DNA of 64,000 bases from Monosporascus cannonballus. Taxonomy: Eukaryota > Ascomycota > Sordariomycetes > Xylariales. The notes beneath the pieces were generated by a model, which saw only the letters and a list, made by a program, of their open reading frames with translations, made no database searches and was not told where the DNA came from. Shown piece after piece: positions 10,440-22,868 of this stretch; the stretch's first letter is position 1, and every line of letters starts with the position of its first letter. Where the stretch lies: positions 162,696 through 226,695 of the forward strand of contig QJNS01000126.1 of NCBI GenBank assembly GCA_004154925.1, in the 5' to 3' direction. A program made the translations under genes and the position numbers.

Positions 10440-13400
10440 TACGATATCGTCGCAAAAGCCTAAAGGCGATAAGTAAATACCGCATTATAATTATCCGAAA
10501 TTTTTTAAATACGTATTAATTTAAAAAAAATATTAAATAAAACTAATTGTGGAAATTTACGCCGAAAGGCTAAGGCGAAATACTTTTATTTATATTTAAT
10601 AGGCCATAAGCCATATAAATATTTTTATTACGAACGCTTAGTAATTATACCGCGTTACGCTTAATTATTTTAATTACGAAAAAAAACTAAAAATAAAATA
10701 TTTATGGATTTTTATTAAGAAAACTTACGCAAATCTTAATTTTGTCGATAAAAAATATAAGGAATAATTTATGGAATTATAATAACGATCCGATTAATCG
10801 CCATTAAATTTTTACATTAAATGGAAATTCCTGATTTATAAAATAAAATTTATAAACGTTTTTAGGCCGGAAAATAATCGGAATAATAAACGTTTTATTT
10901 TTGATTATTTTTACAAATTAATATTAAGGTTACGAAATACCTTATTACGAAAAAACGTTAAATTAAAACGAATTAATAACGTAATAAATAAAGTAAAATA
11001 TTATTAAAATGTCTGGAAAAAAACGAAAAAAAAACTAATTATTTTTCGCTAAAAGTATTAATAAAAATAAACGATTTTATTTTAACGTTTTCGGGAAAGA
11101 AATCCTTAAAACAAATTAAAAACGTTATATAAGAATAATAAGAACCGCAGATATTTTTATAATCGGAAAATAAATAATTATCGATTTAATTCCAATTAAC
11201 ATAAATTTATACGACCTAATACCTTTAATTTTTATAAAGATTTATTTAAGTATTATAATTATAAAAAGCTAGATTATAAAAATATAAATTATAAATTAAA
11301 AAAAATACGAAAACCGATTTCCAAAAGCCGTATAAAACGTTATAATATATAATAATAAATCAAATTAATCCTTAGATATAAACCTAAAAAAGAAACCGGA
11401 ATAAACATATATATTTAATTTATTTCGGCTGATAACTGTAAGACGGTCGAAATAAAGCCGCCTTTTAAAACAAAAGCATTTATTAAAAAAAGTACGGGGG
11501 ACGTAACGGTATAAATAAATATGGATACCGGAGCATAGGTAAATATTATAAGCAGAAAATTAATAAGAAAACTTAATTTTTAATTAATTTCCGTAAATAT
11601 TCCGGGTTTTATTGGCGTTAATAACGCATATATCAAATATTATAAGGTTTACGAAATTTTTATTAACATAATAAATAATAATGAAAACGAACGAAAATTT
11701 AAATAAATTTATTTTATAATATGCCGTAATCGGAAAATGCTTAATTTCTTATTATTTAAATTTAAAATAAGTAAATTAAGGATTTTATTAAATATAATTA
11801 TATATTAATAATTACACAAATTATTATAAAAGGTCGATAAATAAAAAATTATAAATTTAATACTTTCCGATAAATAAATTTATACCGTTAATTTAATAAA
11901 TTTAACTGAAAAATTAAATATCCCGGAATTTGGGAAATAATAAAAATAAAGGATAATTGATTTCCTTATATGCTTAGAAAATTTCCGGCGAATATATTCC
12001 GAAAAAGTAATTAAAAAAATACCTTAATTACTAGAAGCAAAATATGTAATAAATTTAATCCCAGGGAAAACGTTTTTATTCGGCCTAATTTACCTTATTT
12101 CGGAAGCCTAAAAAAAGTATTCGAAATATATATCCGAAAAAACTTAAAAATAAGCCGGATACGTTATTTAAAAGCGGATATAAAGGTATTAATATTATTT
12201 ATATCTAAAAAGGACGGTAATTTCTGATTATACGTTAATTATAAGGAGTTAAATCGGGTAACGATAAAAAATTAATACCTTTTATTTTTAATTTTAAAAA
12301 TAATGGATTGCTTAAAGTTAATTAAAGTATTTTCGAAAATTAATTTTAAGGATATTTATTACTATATTAAAATTAAAAAGGGCGATTAATAAAAAATTGT
12401 TTTCCGAACGCGATACGGGTAATTCGAATATACGATTATGTTATTTGGCCTTATTAATATGCCAATTACGTTTTAAGTTTATATATATAAGGTATTAATT
12501 AGATTAATTAATTATATATACGTAATATATTTAAATAATATAATTATTTATTCGGATAACGAAAAAAAACATACGAAATATCTTTAATTAATTTACGAAC
12601 AATTATTATTATATTAATTATTTGCTAAAACGTCCAAATGCAAATAATTTAAAAAAAAAATTTAAAATTTATAATTAATACCGATAATTTGGAAATAAAC
12701 CGCCGATAAATTAATATTATTAAAATATGGTTAAAACCAAAATTAATTTATAATATTTAAATATTTCTGGGATTTGTTAATTTTTATCGGAAATTTATTA
12801 CCTATTATTTACGTATTATCGAACTTATTATTAAGTTTTTAAAAGGGGCGCAAAGCAAAGAAAAAATAGCAAAATTCTGGTAACCCGAAAAAGTTAAAAA
12901 GGCGTTTTAAAATTTAAAAAATATTTTTTAGTCGGCGACCATTTTCCGATATTAAGATAATATTAAAAATACTAGGGTTAAAATAAACGCCTTGGTAAAA
13001 GTTATATTAAGGATATTTTTATAAAAATACGGAAAATATTAACGCTTAATTATATATTAATTACGAAAGTTAAATTTAACCGAAAAACAGTAAATTATAA
13101 AATAATAAGAATTATTAACAATTATAAAAAATCTAAAATATTAACGGTAATACCTTAAAGGTATAAAAATTTTTTCTTAATATTTACCAATTATATAGCG
13201 CTAAAAAATATAATAAAGGCGCCGGTACGTAACCTTAAAAAGAGGTTGGCCCGATAAGTTTATTGCCTTATATAATTTAATTTTAAGATTTAATACCGAC
13301 CGGGCGCCGCCAATTCGGCAGATAAACTATTTAAATACCCGGATTATATATTAAGGGAAATTGCATATAAAAACGTAATCTTCATATTATCTAAAAAACT

Positions 13401-15440
13401 CGGATTTATAAATAATATACCGGAAAACGTACAGAAAACAGTCGTAAATATACAGTACAATTTAAAGTATTATAAAGGGGTAAAAGGCTTTATAAAAATA
13501 ACGCAAAATTCGTTTATTATAAAATTCCCAAACAGATTTTAGGTAACGGAAATTCAAATAATTACTATCCGCATAAAAAAACGGAAAACTTTTGCTGTAC
13601 AATTACAGAAAATTTTCGAAAAAAAAGGAAAACAAGGAATTATATATCTGCCGAATTTATTATTTGCAAATAATAATATAAGCGCAAATTGTCACAGTCC
13701 CAAATGGCACCTTGTAGGTATATAGGGCAGAACAAGGCGGTCAGAGCTCGACCTGACAACGTTTCACTTTTAGTAGTGTAATAGCTAGACTCTTGTTCTT
13801 CTGTGCCGTGACACAAATCGTAATAATAATATAATTAATAATTAAATAACGGTAACCGTAAGTTATAACTATATTACGATCGGATTCCGAAAAGTTTAAG
13901 AAAAACGAAACTAATATTGAAATTACTGTTTATAACTAGTATATCTTACGTCCTTTGGTAAAAAAGCTATTTAAAGATAAAACGGTATTATAATTAAAGG
14001 TTTCTCGACAATTTTATAATTAGGTTCGAAAATTGCAAACCAAGGATTTAAATATTATAAAATTAATACGGATAGCTGGACGTTAAGCCGGAATAAAAGG
14101 AGGATATTTCCTAGACCCAAATAAAGTTTTATATTATCGGAATAAATTTGTAATCTCGTCGTAAAACGTTTTACAAAAGTAATTAATTAATTAATACTAT
14201 AATAATTTAAAAATAAGATATATGGGATATATCGGTACGCTGAAATTAATAATTAAAAAATTTTATTAAGAAAATATGATAAATAATATCCGAAAATATA
14301 CTAAATAATATCCGAACTATTAGGGCATAATAAAGTTACGCCATAAACTATATAAATAATTACAGCCTTTATTATTACCTAAATAATTTTTTTAAAAAGA
14401 TTTATTAAATTTTATTACGGGATTTCTTAAAAACTTAGGTTTAAACGGGCTAAAGTACGACGTAATCCTGGTGATCGTCGAACGCTTTACGAAGTTAAAA
14501 TTATTTATTCTTATAATTAAAACTTTAACCGTAACCGAGCTAATTTAATTATTTTATAACGAAATTAAATATAAATTCGATACGCCAGCCGAAATTATTA
14601 GTAATAAAAATAAATTATTAACGAATTAATTTTAGCCGGAATTTTATAAAAAGCGAAAAATAAAGCAGCAAATATTAATTATTTATTATCCTTAAACCGA
14701 TAAATAAACGGAATATATTTATAAAGTTTTAAAATATTACTTCCGTAATTACGTTAATAAATATTAAGATAATTAGATAAGGTTATTACGAAATGCAGAA
14801 TTCGTATATAATAATACGCGGAACGCGTTTACCGGCCGTTTCCTATTTAAAACCTTATATAAATATTATTTAAAAATAATAACATATTTCTTATAAAAGT
14901 TTAAAAGATAAATATAAAAAGTTAAAAAACGCTTCGAAAAAATAACGGCTATTTATTAAATAATATATAAATATTTTAAAAAAAATAACGGTAGCCCAAA
15001 AGATATTATAATTAGCGCCATACGCCCATAGAATTTTAATTAAGGTAATAAATAAATTTATGGATTAAAAACTTTAAATTTAAAAATAAAAAATTTATAT
15101 TTATTTATATCTGGATTATAATTAAGAAATAAATAAGTTCCTAAATATATAAAGTAATTTTTCTTACCAAATACTAACAGATATATAATATATTCCTAAT
15201 ATCCTTATTAAACTTGTAATATAACCGGGAACCGGATAACGTTTAAATAACGTTACCGGACTTAACAGAAAAACAGGAAAAATAAATAATAAAAAATATC
15301 GTCCGTTACCGAGATAACCGAGAATAACGCGAATATCTAATTAAATAAGAAAACTGGTCCGCCAAATACAATACGTAAAAGCCCTAAAAATATTTCGAAT
15401 ACGTACTTAAAATATTGCAGTATTACGAAAAGAAAATTAG
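10440..15440 (+). pseudogene. Gypsy-1 gag-pol remnant
   Basis: Readable landmarks in order. A zinc knuckle near 11265-11310 has all three Cys and the His of CX2CX4HX4C turned to Tyr. A protease DTGA lies at 11524-11535. Reverse transcriptase covers about 12180-12620, with ISKKDGNF, NYKELNRVTIKN, FSKINFKD and the catalytic box reading YLNN instead of YLDD. RNase H lies at about 12950-13350, the integrase core at about 14440-14880 (YDVILVIVERFTK, PAEFVYNN-like region), and a chromodomain at about 15300-15440 (EYLIK.ENW...YNTW.P). The solo LTR at 13690-13813 interrupts the region between RNase H and integrase. The frame is riddled with stops, so no functional product is expected. Confidence 0.88.
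13690..13813 (+). mobile_element. Small solo LTR, not RIP-mutated, inside Gypsy-1
   Basis: 124 bp starting TGTCACAG and ending CCGTGACA, with a perfect 5-bp duplication CAAAT on both sides (13685-13689, 13814-13818). A TATA-like GTATATAGGG lies inside, as in LTR promoters. Its base composition is balanced, with normal CpA and TpG, in contrast to the heavily RIP-mutated Gypsy-1 around it. The size and lack of coding sequence suggest a solo LTR of a small (TRIM/SMART-like) LTR element. The family is not otherwise seen in this window. Confidence 0.75.
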
Positions 15441-17082
15441 ATACATATATAGGAAATAAAATAACTTAAAAACCGTAAAATAATAATAGCCCGATCGGAA
15501 GTTAATCGCCTAATAATTATAAAAATTATAAAAAATATTTTTAAGTAAAATTAAAATATTAATATTAAAATATTATTTAATTATATAATTATTTTTAAAT
15601 TTTTAACGAATAATTACCTTATCGTATACCGATCGAAAACCCATAAGCGACATAAAAAAATTAAATTTTTATTTCGAAAACAAAATTTTATACTTAATTA
15701 TTAAATTTTACGTTAATTAGCTTTTAATAAGCGTATTAAAGAAATTAATATAAGAATATCGGAAAGTAATCGGAAAATATATAACGGCAAAAAACGGGTA
15801 CGTTTATTAAATTTATTAAATATAAAACTTAAAAAAAATTTAAAAACGTTTTATTTTTTATAAAAAATAAGGTTTAAATAACCGGAATATAATTTATTAT
15901 TAGTCGTAAATAAAACGCCGTCCTTAAAACGTTTAATATATTTGGGTTTAATAATAGCTTTATCGAATAAAGTTATTTTTAATCATAATTTTTAATAAAT
16001 ATCAAAGTTTCGTTAAAACGTTAAAAAACGAACGGAAAATATTTATAAATAGGGAGTATAATAGCATAATAACTTTCGAAAATCGCCTTATTTATAAGAG
16101 TACCTTAAAATTATATTTAATTAAAAATTAATTACGGAATAATAAGAAATAAACCGTAATATTTATAAAAAGAACCTAAATTTATAAACCCATAAAATAG
16201 CGTTAAAATTAGATTTCCGTAATCATAACGGATAATTAAAAATCGACCTTAATTATATTAAAAAATAATATTTTTTAGTAATAATTACGTTAAAGGCGAA
16301 TTCGGCTTTGCGAAGGACGTTAAGTCGACGACCGACTATAATTATGTCGGAACGTTTATATTGAGTATTTGTAATATACGTTTTTTTGAGTTCGTTAATT
16401 AACTCCTAATTATCGGTACCGAATTAAAAAACTGTTTGGGCGGTACCTTTAAAAATAATCGGAATTTGAACAAAAATTAAATAGTAATATTAATAATATT
16501 AAAAATAATTATTTACCGTACGAAAAATCTTATAATAATAATTAGCCATAACGTAATTTAAAACGTCCGGAACTTAAATATAAACCGTACGGTAATCGAA
16601 ATAATGCTATATTACGTAAACATAATATGGCTTATTACCGCCCGTAATACGATTAATATTTATTTTATTATCGGCGTTAAGAGGATAACGCTAAAGGAAA
16701 TTCCAATTTTCCTTAATGTCAAAATATTATTTCTTTTAAGACTTTTTACGAAAAAGAAATATAATAAACGGGGATAATATGCAAAATAAACGGAAAAGGC
16801 AAAATAAAAATAAAGAAAAACGAGAAACCGAACGGAACGCGTACGTAAAAAAAATAAAAATAAAAATATAAAGGGAAAAAAATTAAATAAGATAAGGTTA
16901 AAAACGGATTATAATAAGGAATTAGGCGAAACATAATTAATTACGCAACATAATACATATTAATTGTTATGACAATTATTTATAACATAATATAACGATA
17001 AATTATCAAAAAACATACGTAATTAAATTTGCAAAACGTATTATATTAAATTAATAATAATGTTATTAAGGACTAATAACTT

Positions 17083-17099
17083 AAAAAGGGGGAAATAAT
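17083..17099 (+). other. Polypurine tract of Gypsy-1
   Basis: A-and-G-rich run immediately before the 3' LTR, the expected priming site for plus-strand DNA synthesis. It supports the 3' LTR start at 17100. Confidence 0.65.
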
Positions 17100-17305
17100 T
17101 ATAAAAATATAGCCCTTATAAGGATAAGGCTAGTAGCCGACCAGCTACCGATCAGCTACCGACCTACTTATTAATATAAATCCACCATCTGGCAGCTAAT
17201 AAGAAACGCTAGATGGAAATAACCTAATACACTTACTTCTTGGAATCTGTTTTACAACTGGTCGGAGATCACCTTATCCAGCTCACAGCTATCCATTATC
17301 TTACA
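17100..17305 (+). repeat. 3' LTR of Gypsy-1
   Basis: 206 bp, same length as the 5' LTR. It starts TATAAAAATATAG where the 5' copy has TGTGAGAATACAG, every difference being a RIP-type G-to-A or C-to-T change, and ends CTTACA. Confidence 0.92.
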
Positions 17306-17310
17306 AAAAT

Positions 17311-19060
17311 TATATATAAAAACTTATATTTCGTTATATCGAAAATTATAATCTTATTTAAATTTAAATTTTTGTTAATTACCGAAATTAATGCCGTTTA
17401 TATTAAGATTATATTTATAAATAACGTAAGATATTATAATTATTTTCTCTATTTGATATCCGAAAGAATTACGGACACAAATGTTTTTACTATAATTACT
17501 TTTTTAACTATGTTTTTATATCAGTCTTAATATATACGTATAATAATTAATTTATATCGCTATTGCTATACGATATTTAAAAATATTTATTTTTAAACCC
17601 GATTTATCGTTCGAAAAATTTGAAAATAATATGCTTTTTTTATCTCGTTATAAAAATAATGCGTTAAAACGAATAACGAATTCGAAAATTCGGGTAACTT
17701 TATGGCCATTTATCTTATTATTACCTTTTTTAATATCAGGTATAATTTTAAGTTAATTTGCGAAATTATAAATTGTTATTAACGCGTACATAAAAAGTAC
17801 CTAATTATTTATAATGTATTTGGTCGTATTCGTTTTTATAAATTTCTATCGCTTTTTCAAAATATTAAATATTTGTTTCGCCATTATTTTTGAAAAAAAT
17901 TATGCCCTAAATTATATAACTTTTAATAATTTTAAGGGTTTTAATTAACGACAGCCTATTTCTTTAAGTAATATTTTATGCCTAAATATAGCGTAATTAT
18001 TCTTTTTCGAAAAGTATATTTTAAATTTGCTAATAAATATTTGCCGTAAAATATATTAAAATTATTTATCGTAGCAAATTTAAATACCGTTTTATCGTTT
18101 ATCGATTTTTTGTAGCCGGCGTATACATATGTAAAAGTTAAATTTTAATTTATTATTATTAATACGTTTTTTACGAAACAATCTTTGTAATAATATTATA
18201 TTTTCCTTTAGCTAGCCGGTATAGGGGTATAAATTAACGTATTGTCGATAACCCCGATATTATCCTTAAAATAAGGCTAACGGTAATAATCTTTTCATAT
18301 TTTATTAATTATTTCCTAAAGGCTTGCCGAAGGGACAAAATTAATATATAATATTTAAAAAACGTTAAATATTTAATGGAAAATACGGTTATTTGTATTA
18401 ATAAAATAATTTTAAACGAATTTAACGTTACGTTAAAATTCGTTAAAAACGTATATCTAAATAAGAATAATGAATTTTTAAAAGATAAATGTATTTATTT
18501 TATTTTAAAAGTATATATTATTTTTTATTTATTACTCAAAAATTAGGAAAACAATTTTTTCCATTCGAAAAATATTAAGAAGTTCGAAATCGTTAATGTT
18601 AAAAATATAATAATTAATAATATTCTTTCCGAAAGGCTTTATTAGCTAATAGCTTTTTAATAGCTCGTTAAATTCGATATTACGATAATTTCGTAGTTAT
18701 TTTTTTTCGTTAATAACTAATTCGAAAACCTATATAATTGCCTTAGCCATAATTAGCTAAAATTGACATATAATAATTATAATATTTACGTTTTAAAACG
18801 GCATAATAATTATTAAATATCGATATTCGATAATAATTTTATAATATTCGGTAATAATTTTATAATATCCGATAATAATTTTTATTAAATTAATAAATTT
18901 AGAAGATCATAAAAAATAAAATTAATATAAATAATTATTAATTTAATACTTATGACGATAATTTCCTACTATTAACGCTTTTTTAATAGCTGCGATAAGC
19001 TAGCCCGCTTAGGCCTGGTTATCAAGAATACATCAAAAATATTTTCGCAGCCGTTGCTTA
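17311..19060 (-). pseudogene. Harbinger-type transposase remnant
   Basis: Minus-strand conceptual reading of about 18350-17850 matches the order of conserved blocks in fungal PIF/Harbinger (DDE_Tnp_4) transposases. A block like FKDNIGVID.T.I lies near 18255, followed by a run like KNVL...FNFYI, a GK-YLA-like block, a YLGIKYYLK-like block and an NLGHN-like block near 17900. Many stops and C-to-T or G-to-A changes make it non-functional. The gene was probably cut off from its 3' end when Gypsy-1 inserted. Confidence 0.6.
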
Positions 19061-19184
19061 TAAAATCTCAGGATAATCGCTTCCTAATAGAGAAAGGCGT
19101 TGTGGCTCTTTGAGTTTAATATGGGGGGAAGTGGCGAAAAGCTACAAGCTGCGCGGCCGCTGAGATCCATCGAACACACCCTTA

Positions 19185-20443
19185 GCGGGCCATTCTTTGG
19201 ATGAGGGGCAAGCGGCTTAGTGGGTTGTTTGCTAAGCAGCTGCTAAGGCGGCTTTTTGCGGGTCCAACAGGGCAAGCCCCGCTAAACCCATTTCAACGGG
19301 AGCGCCGCTCGAGGGCCTTCTGAATCAGTCACCTTTCGCGTGTTGAATTGGCTCTTCTGTCGAAGTCACCCTATACTCGACGGGTGGCCCCACCGAAAAT
19401 CGACGATGAGCAACGCTGTGGTAGTTTATTCTGGCCTATTGGGCAGAGTCCCATACGCTACGTATTATAATGAGTGGGAAGGCCCCAGCGTTCTGTCTGG
19501 GCTCGGAACGGAGACCTGTGGCTTCGCAGAGTCTTCTACTGATACTACGGCTCTTTTTGAATAGTTGAATAAAGTATAACGGCTATTCATGACGCGTAAG
19601 GTAGCGACAAAGGGATCATATAAGAAGTTTGCCCGATGCGGTGATTATGCTGTTGTTCAACTACGAAGCTACAGTAGCTGGCATGGGTAAGAAAATGTCC
19701 CGCCATATTGATCTACATTCACATTCTCATGAGAAGACCTTCCCCCCTTCACCCCTAACCACCAACAGCAAATTAAACCCCCCCGGGACCCCACAGGAGC
19801 ACATGTGGCGACTGTTTGCCAGACCGAAAGAGTTAGTTACCATGAGGATCACACGAGGGTACTCTTCCCGCTCGAAGGCCGGTGCACCTCCTAGTTCACC
19901 TTGTTGTCAATGAATGATGCCCAACTCGCCGCCCCCGGCGGATGCCTATTGCCAAGGGCGTTAGGTGCTGCCGTGTACTTACCGGCACCATCTTTGGCCC
20001 TTACCGCTAGAATCTGGTACTGATAGGCACCTTATGTACACGGAGGTGCAGCATGCCTTGGCCTCTTCGATAACTAATTTTCTCATGTCCCTTGGTGCAC
20101 GGAATTTTTTTAGCCATCTTGGCAACGATTGCAGTAGCCGACGCCTTATTGTTGGTTGATAAATATACGCCATATAGGTAACCAGTTTACATGCGTCAGT
20201 GATGGAACTACAGTTAAAGGGCGATAAATATACCTGTGCCGCTCATCGTGCAATTCTCGGTTGCATCAGCAAGAGCAAAGACGAAACATGCCGTAGTGGT
20301 AACCCAGCGTTTCCTGTTACTGTTATCTCTATATGAATACCTACTTCGTATGTGGTAGGTAATTAATTGAATTAACCTTGGCGGGCCGCTAGTTGCCGCA
20401 CATAGCTAAATCCACTAACATCGTCCACAGTTCAAGTTCCATA
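19185..20443. other. GC-balanced gap without a recognised gene
   Basis: Short plus-strand frames at 19340-19564 and 19629-19913 look somewhat protein-like but match no family I know. They may be pieces of a decayed gene. Confidence 0.4.
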
Positions 20444-20445
20444 TA

Positions 20446-21800
20446 CACTAATGCGCCAATAAAATTCGTTCACCTCTCCCACTTCCCCACCTTCAATCCC
20501 ACCACACTTCCCGACCCTTATTCGTACACTCTTTAATAACTCTGCAATTATAACATGGATTTGGACGAGATTGGTCACATTTTAACCGCTGGTCGCCAGC
20601 CTTACCAGAAGTTCTTTCCGGAAGCTCGTGCCTTTATGCTTGGCGTTATTATTGCGGGTGCAACCTAGGGCCGGGTGGCCGCAACGGTAAATACCGACCG
20701 GCAAAGGGTCGTAAAGCAACTTTATTACTTTAGAACTTTCAAAACGGTACATAATTTGCCTCGCCCAGGACGGCCGCACGCTGTTGAAGGTCGTCTGGGC
20801 TTATATTTATACCAGCTAGGTCGTCGGTACCCCCGGGATACGTATCGCGAACTTTAAAAAAAGGCGGCTTCGAATTTGAGTTGTACGACGATAAAACGCT
20901 TTTTCCGTACGCTTACGATAAAGAAATAGCGCGCAACGAAAAGGGTTAAACTTAACGTTAACGACGTTCGCAAAAGATTAAATTTTGTTACAAAAGCTTT
21001 TAAACGGAATAATTTATGTAAGTTTTTATTAGCCTTATTTTCCGACGAATATACGATATAAAACGTTCCCGGGCGTCCCGGGTAATAGGTTTTTCGTTTT
21101 GCGTTAAAATGTTACTGGAAAAACCTTGTTAACCTTTAAAACTATGAAAGAACCCGGGTATTTATCATGGTTCGGGGAATAATGTGGTAACGTAACGGCG
21201 AAAGCGGTTTTTTTCTTATCGTCCTTTATAAGGGAAATCCGGATTCGTTTGGCGGCGGAATAACCTTTCGGCGGTATTATAAAGTCCTAAAAAATTTGCA
21301 TCCGTTATATAAGGCTGGCAATCCCTTTATATAAAATAACGTTTTAATATATAAGAGTAATACCGTTAAGGAGTTCTTTAAAAACCATGGGATTTAAGTA
21401 ATCGGCTAACTTTCGTATTCGCTCGATTTAAACCTAATCAAATATATTTAGCGCGCTTTAAAGGATAAGATTTACGAGATTAAGCCCGAATTCGGCCATT
21501 TACTTAATAATAAAGAAAATCGCCAGCGTACGTTTAAAGTAATTCGAAACGCGTAATCCCAAATTAATCTCCGTTTTGTAATTAAGCTTATTAAGTTATT
21601 TCCCAAAAGATTAAAAGCCGTACGCCAGGCCCATAGGTGGTATATAAGATATTAATCGCCGGATTTAAAGCTTTATGATAATATATAGCACTTACGTATT
21701 AACCTTAAATTGGCAAAGATATTTATAAATGAAGTTATGTGGTCTGTTTGGGAGCGGAGTGGATTGGGTGGGGTGAACGAATTTTATTGGCGCATTAGTG
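20446..21800 (+). mobile_element. Tc1/mariner-type transposon
   Basis: 1,355 bp bounded by inverted repeats identical over the first 29 bases (beginning CACTAATGCGCCAATAAAAT) and flanked by TA (20444-20445, 21801-21802), the Tc1/mariner target duplication. It contains a degraded Tc1-type transposase. The TIRs and first about 200 bp look unmutated, whereas the middle shows RIP-type changes. Confidence 0.9.
20555..21655 (+). pseudogene. Tc1-type transposase, inactivated
   Basis: Starts at ATG 20555 (MDLDEIGHIL) and runs to a TAA at 21653-21655. An N-terminal DNA-binding part includes NLPRPGRPH and RRYPRDTYREL. The DDE domain has its first Asp in FSDEYTI (codon 21044-21046), and a C-terminal FPKRLKAVRQAHRWY block closes the frame as in active relatives. 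The first stop is a TAG near 20666 where a Trp or Gln codon is expected, and more stops follow. Internal changes are C-to-T and G-to-A. Confidence 0.8.
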
Positions 21801-21802
21801 TA

Positions 21803-22866
21803 CCTAGTAATTAACCTCCTTACCAGTATAACCAAACGCGTGTTTTGTTATAGGAAGGTCCTGTAATGTATTAAGATCTGTTTCCGACAGAACATACCTC
21901 TTTCACTTGAGCTTCGAGGAATTCTCTGGCAGTTCGATAGATTAATACAAGAAACCAAAGGGTCCTAGCCCGCGGACTCCATATATATGAGGCCCCGCAT
22001 ATGTTAAAGTACAGATTTGAGTGTACGATTTGGCGTATGCGGTTTGTCTCTCCAGAGCGGGGAATTGAGAGCGGTGCAGGCACCATGACGCAGGGGTTTG
22101 CTGGCACTAGCCCATTTAGAAGTTAACACCGGAGTGCCAGCACGTGGCCGAATTTCTCACACACTAACCGAGACCTCCAGTATGGTGCCAAAGGATCGAC
22201 CCCACATTTTGTCAAATCTGTAGCGTCGATCCAAAGGCCAACGAAATGGGTCTGCGCCGTTCACTTGCACGCCAACAGCCTGGTTCTGCGGCGGCTCGTC
22301 GCTTATCTCGCACTCAAGTGGGCAGCGGCACGCCATTTGGCCATGTCCACAAACGCTTGATCTGATAGATCTCTGCCTCCACCCTTCCCGATGGGATGTA
22401 GCATGGTAGGTAGACAGGGCGGTGTTACGGGGGCGGTCTTCGAGTTGACTTTACCGCCGTTGCTACTTGCCAGGAAGACTAGAGCCGAGGAACGCCATGA
22501 CTTACGAGGCTAGACTGACAAAAGCAAACGTGTTCGAGGCAATCTCAGGAGTCGCCAGAGACGTATAGAACATACGCTCATTGGCCTCTTCAAGACTTTG
22601 GGAAGGATGGGGTGGGGATCGCAACATAATACCTGGTTGCTCAATTGATGAAGTAACTTCTACGATTCGGCTTAGGGTCCTGAGGCCCGTAACAACACGC
22701 GTGTAGTTCCGGTACGGTTGATTGATGGGGAACCATGTCTTTGCACAGCTATGTACCTTACTGTGAAGTTCATGTCCTTATTTTCCTGCATGCTACAGTA
22801 CTCATCCGACAACTAGTTCACGGGACAAGTACCAACATCTACGAGGACCGCAAGACGGGCAGGGTC
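21803..22866. other. Intergenic, no recognised gene
   Basis: GC-balanced. Open frames on either strand (for example 21871-22107 minus) show no family resemblance. Confidence 0.4.
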
Positions 22867-22868
22867 TA

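Larger units (their letters stand above)
9795..17305 (+). mobile_element. Gypsy-1: complete chromodomain Gypsy LTR retrotransposon, RIP-inactivated
   Basis: 7,511 bp with 206-bp LTRs (9795-10000, 17100-17305) and a perfect 5-bp target duplication AAAAT (9790-9794, 17306-17310). The order gag, protease, RT, RNase H, integrase, chromodomain is that of Gypsy chromoviruses. Every domain is legible but broken by many stop codons and missense changes of the CpA-to-TpA type. A purine tract (17083-17099) precedes the 3' LTR. No tRNA-complementary primer site is obvious after the 5' LTR. About 1.6 kb between the chromodomain and the purine tract has no assigned function. The element inserted into the Harbinger transposon. 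Confidence 0.92.
8431..19181 (-). mobile_element. PIF/Harbinger DNA transposon, interrupted by Gypsy-1
   Basis: The left end GGGTGTGTTCG (8431-8441) and the right end CGAACACACCC (19171-19181) are perfect 11-bp terminal inverted repeats. Each is flanked by TTA (8428-8430 and 19182-19184), the 3-bp target duplication typical of PIF/Harbinger. Removing the nested Gypsy element (9795-17305) and one 5-bp duplication leaves about 3,235 bp, a normal size for the family. A degraded minus-strand Harbinger-type transposase in the right-hand part agrees with the class. The left part (8442-9794) may hold the element's second gene, but I could not read it. Confidence 0.8.

Noticed and set aside
16746..16934. 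Phe/Tyr-rich minus-strand ORF as a membrane protein
   Set aside because: Composition follows from RIP-mutated A-rich sequence; no motif supports it.
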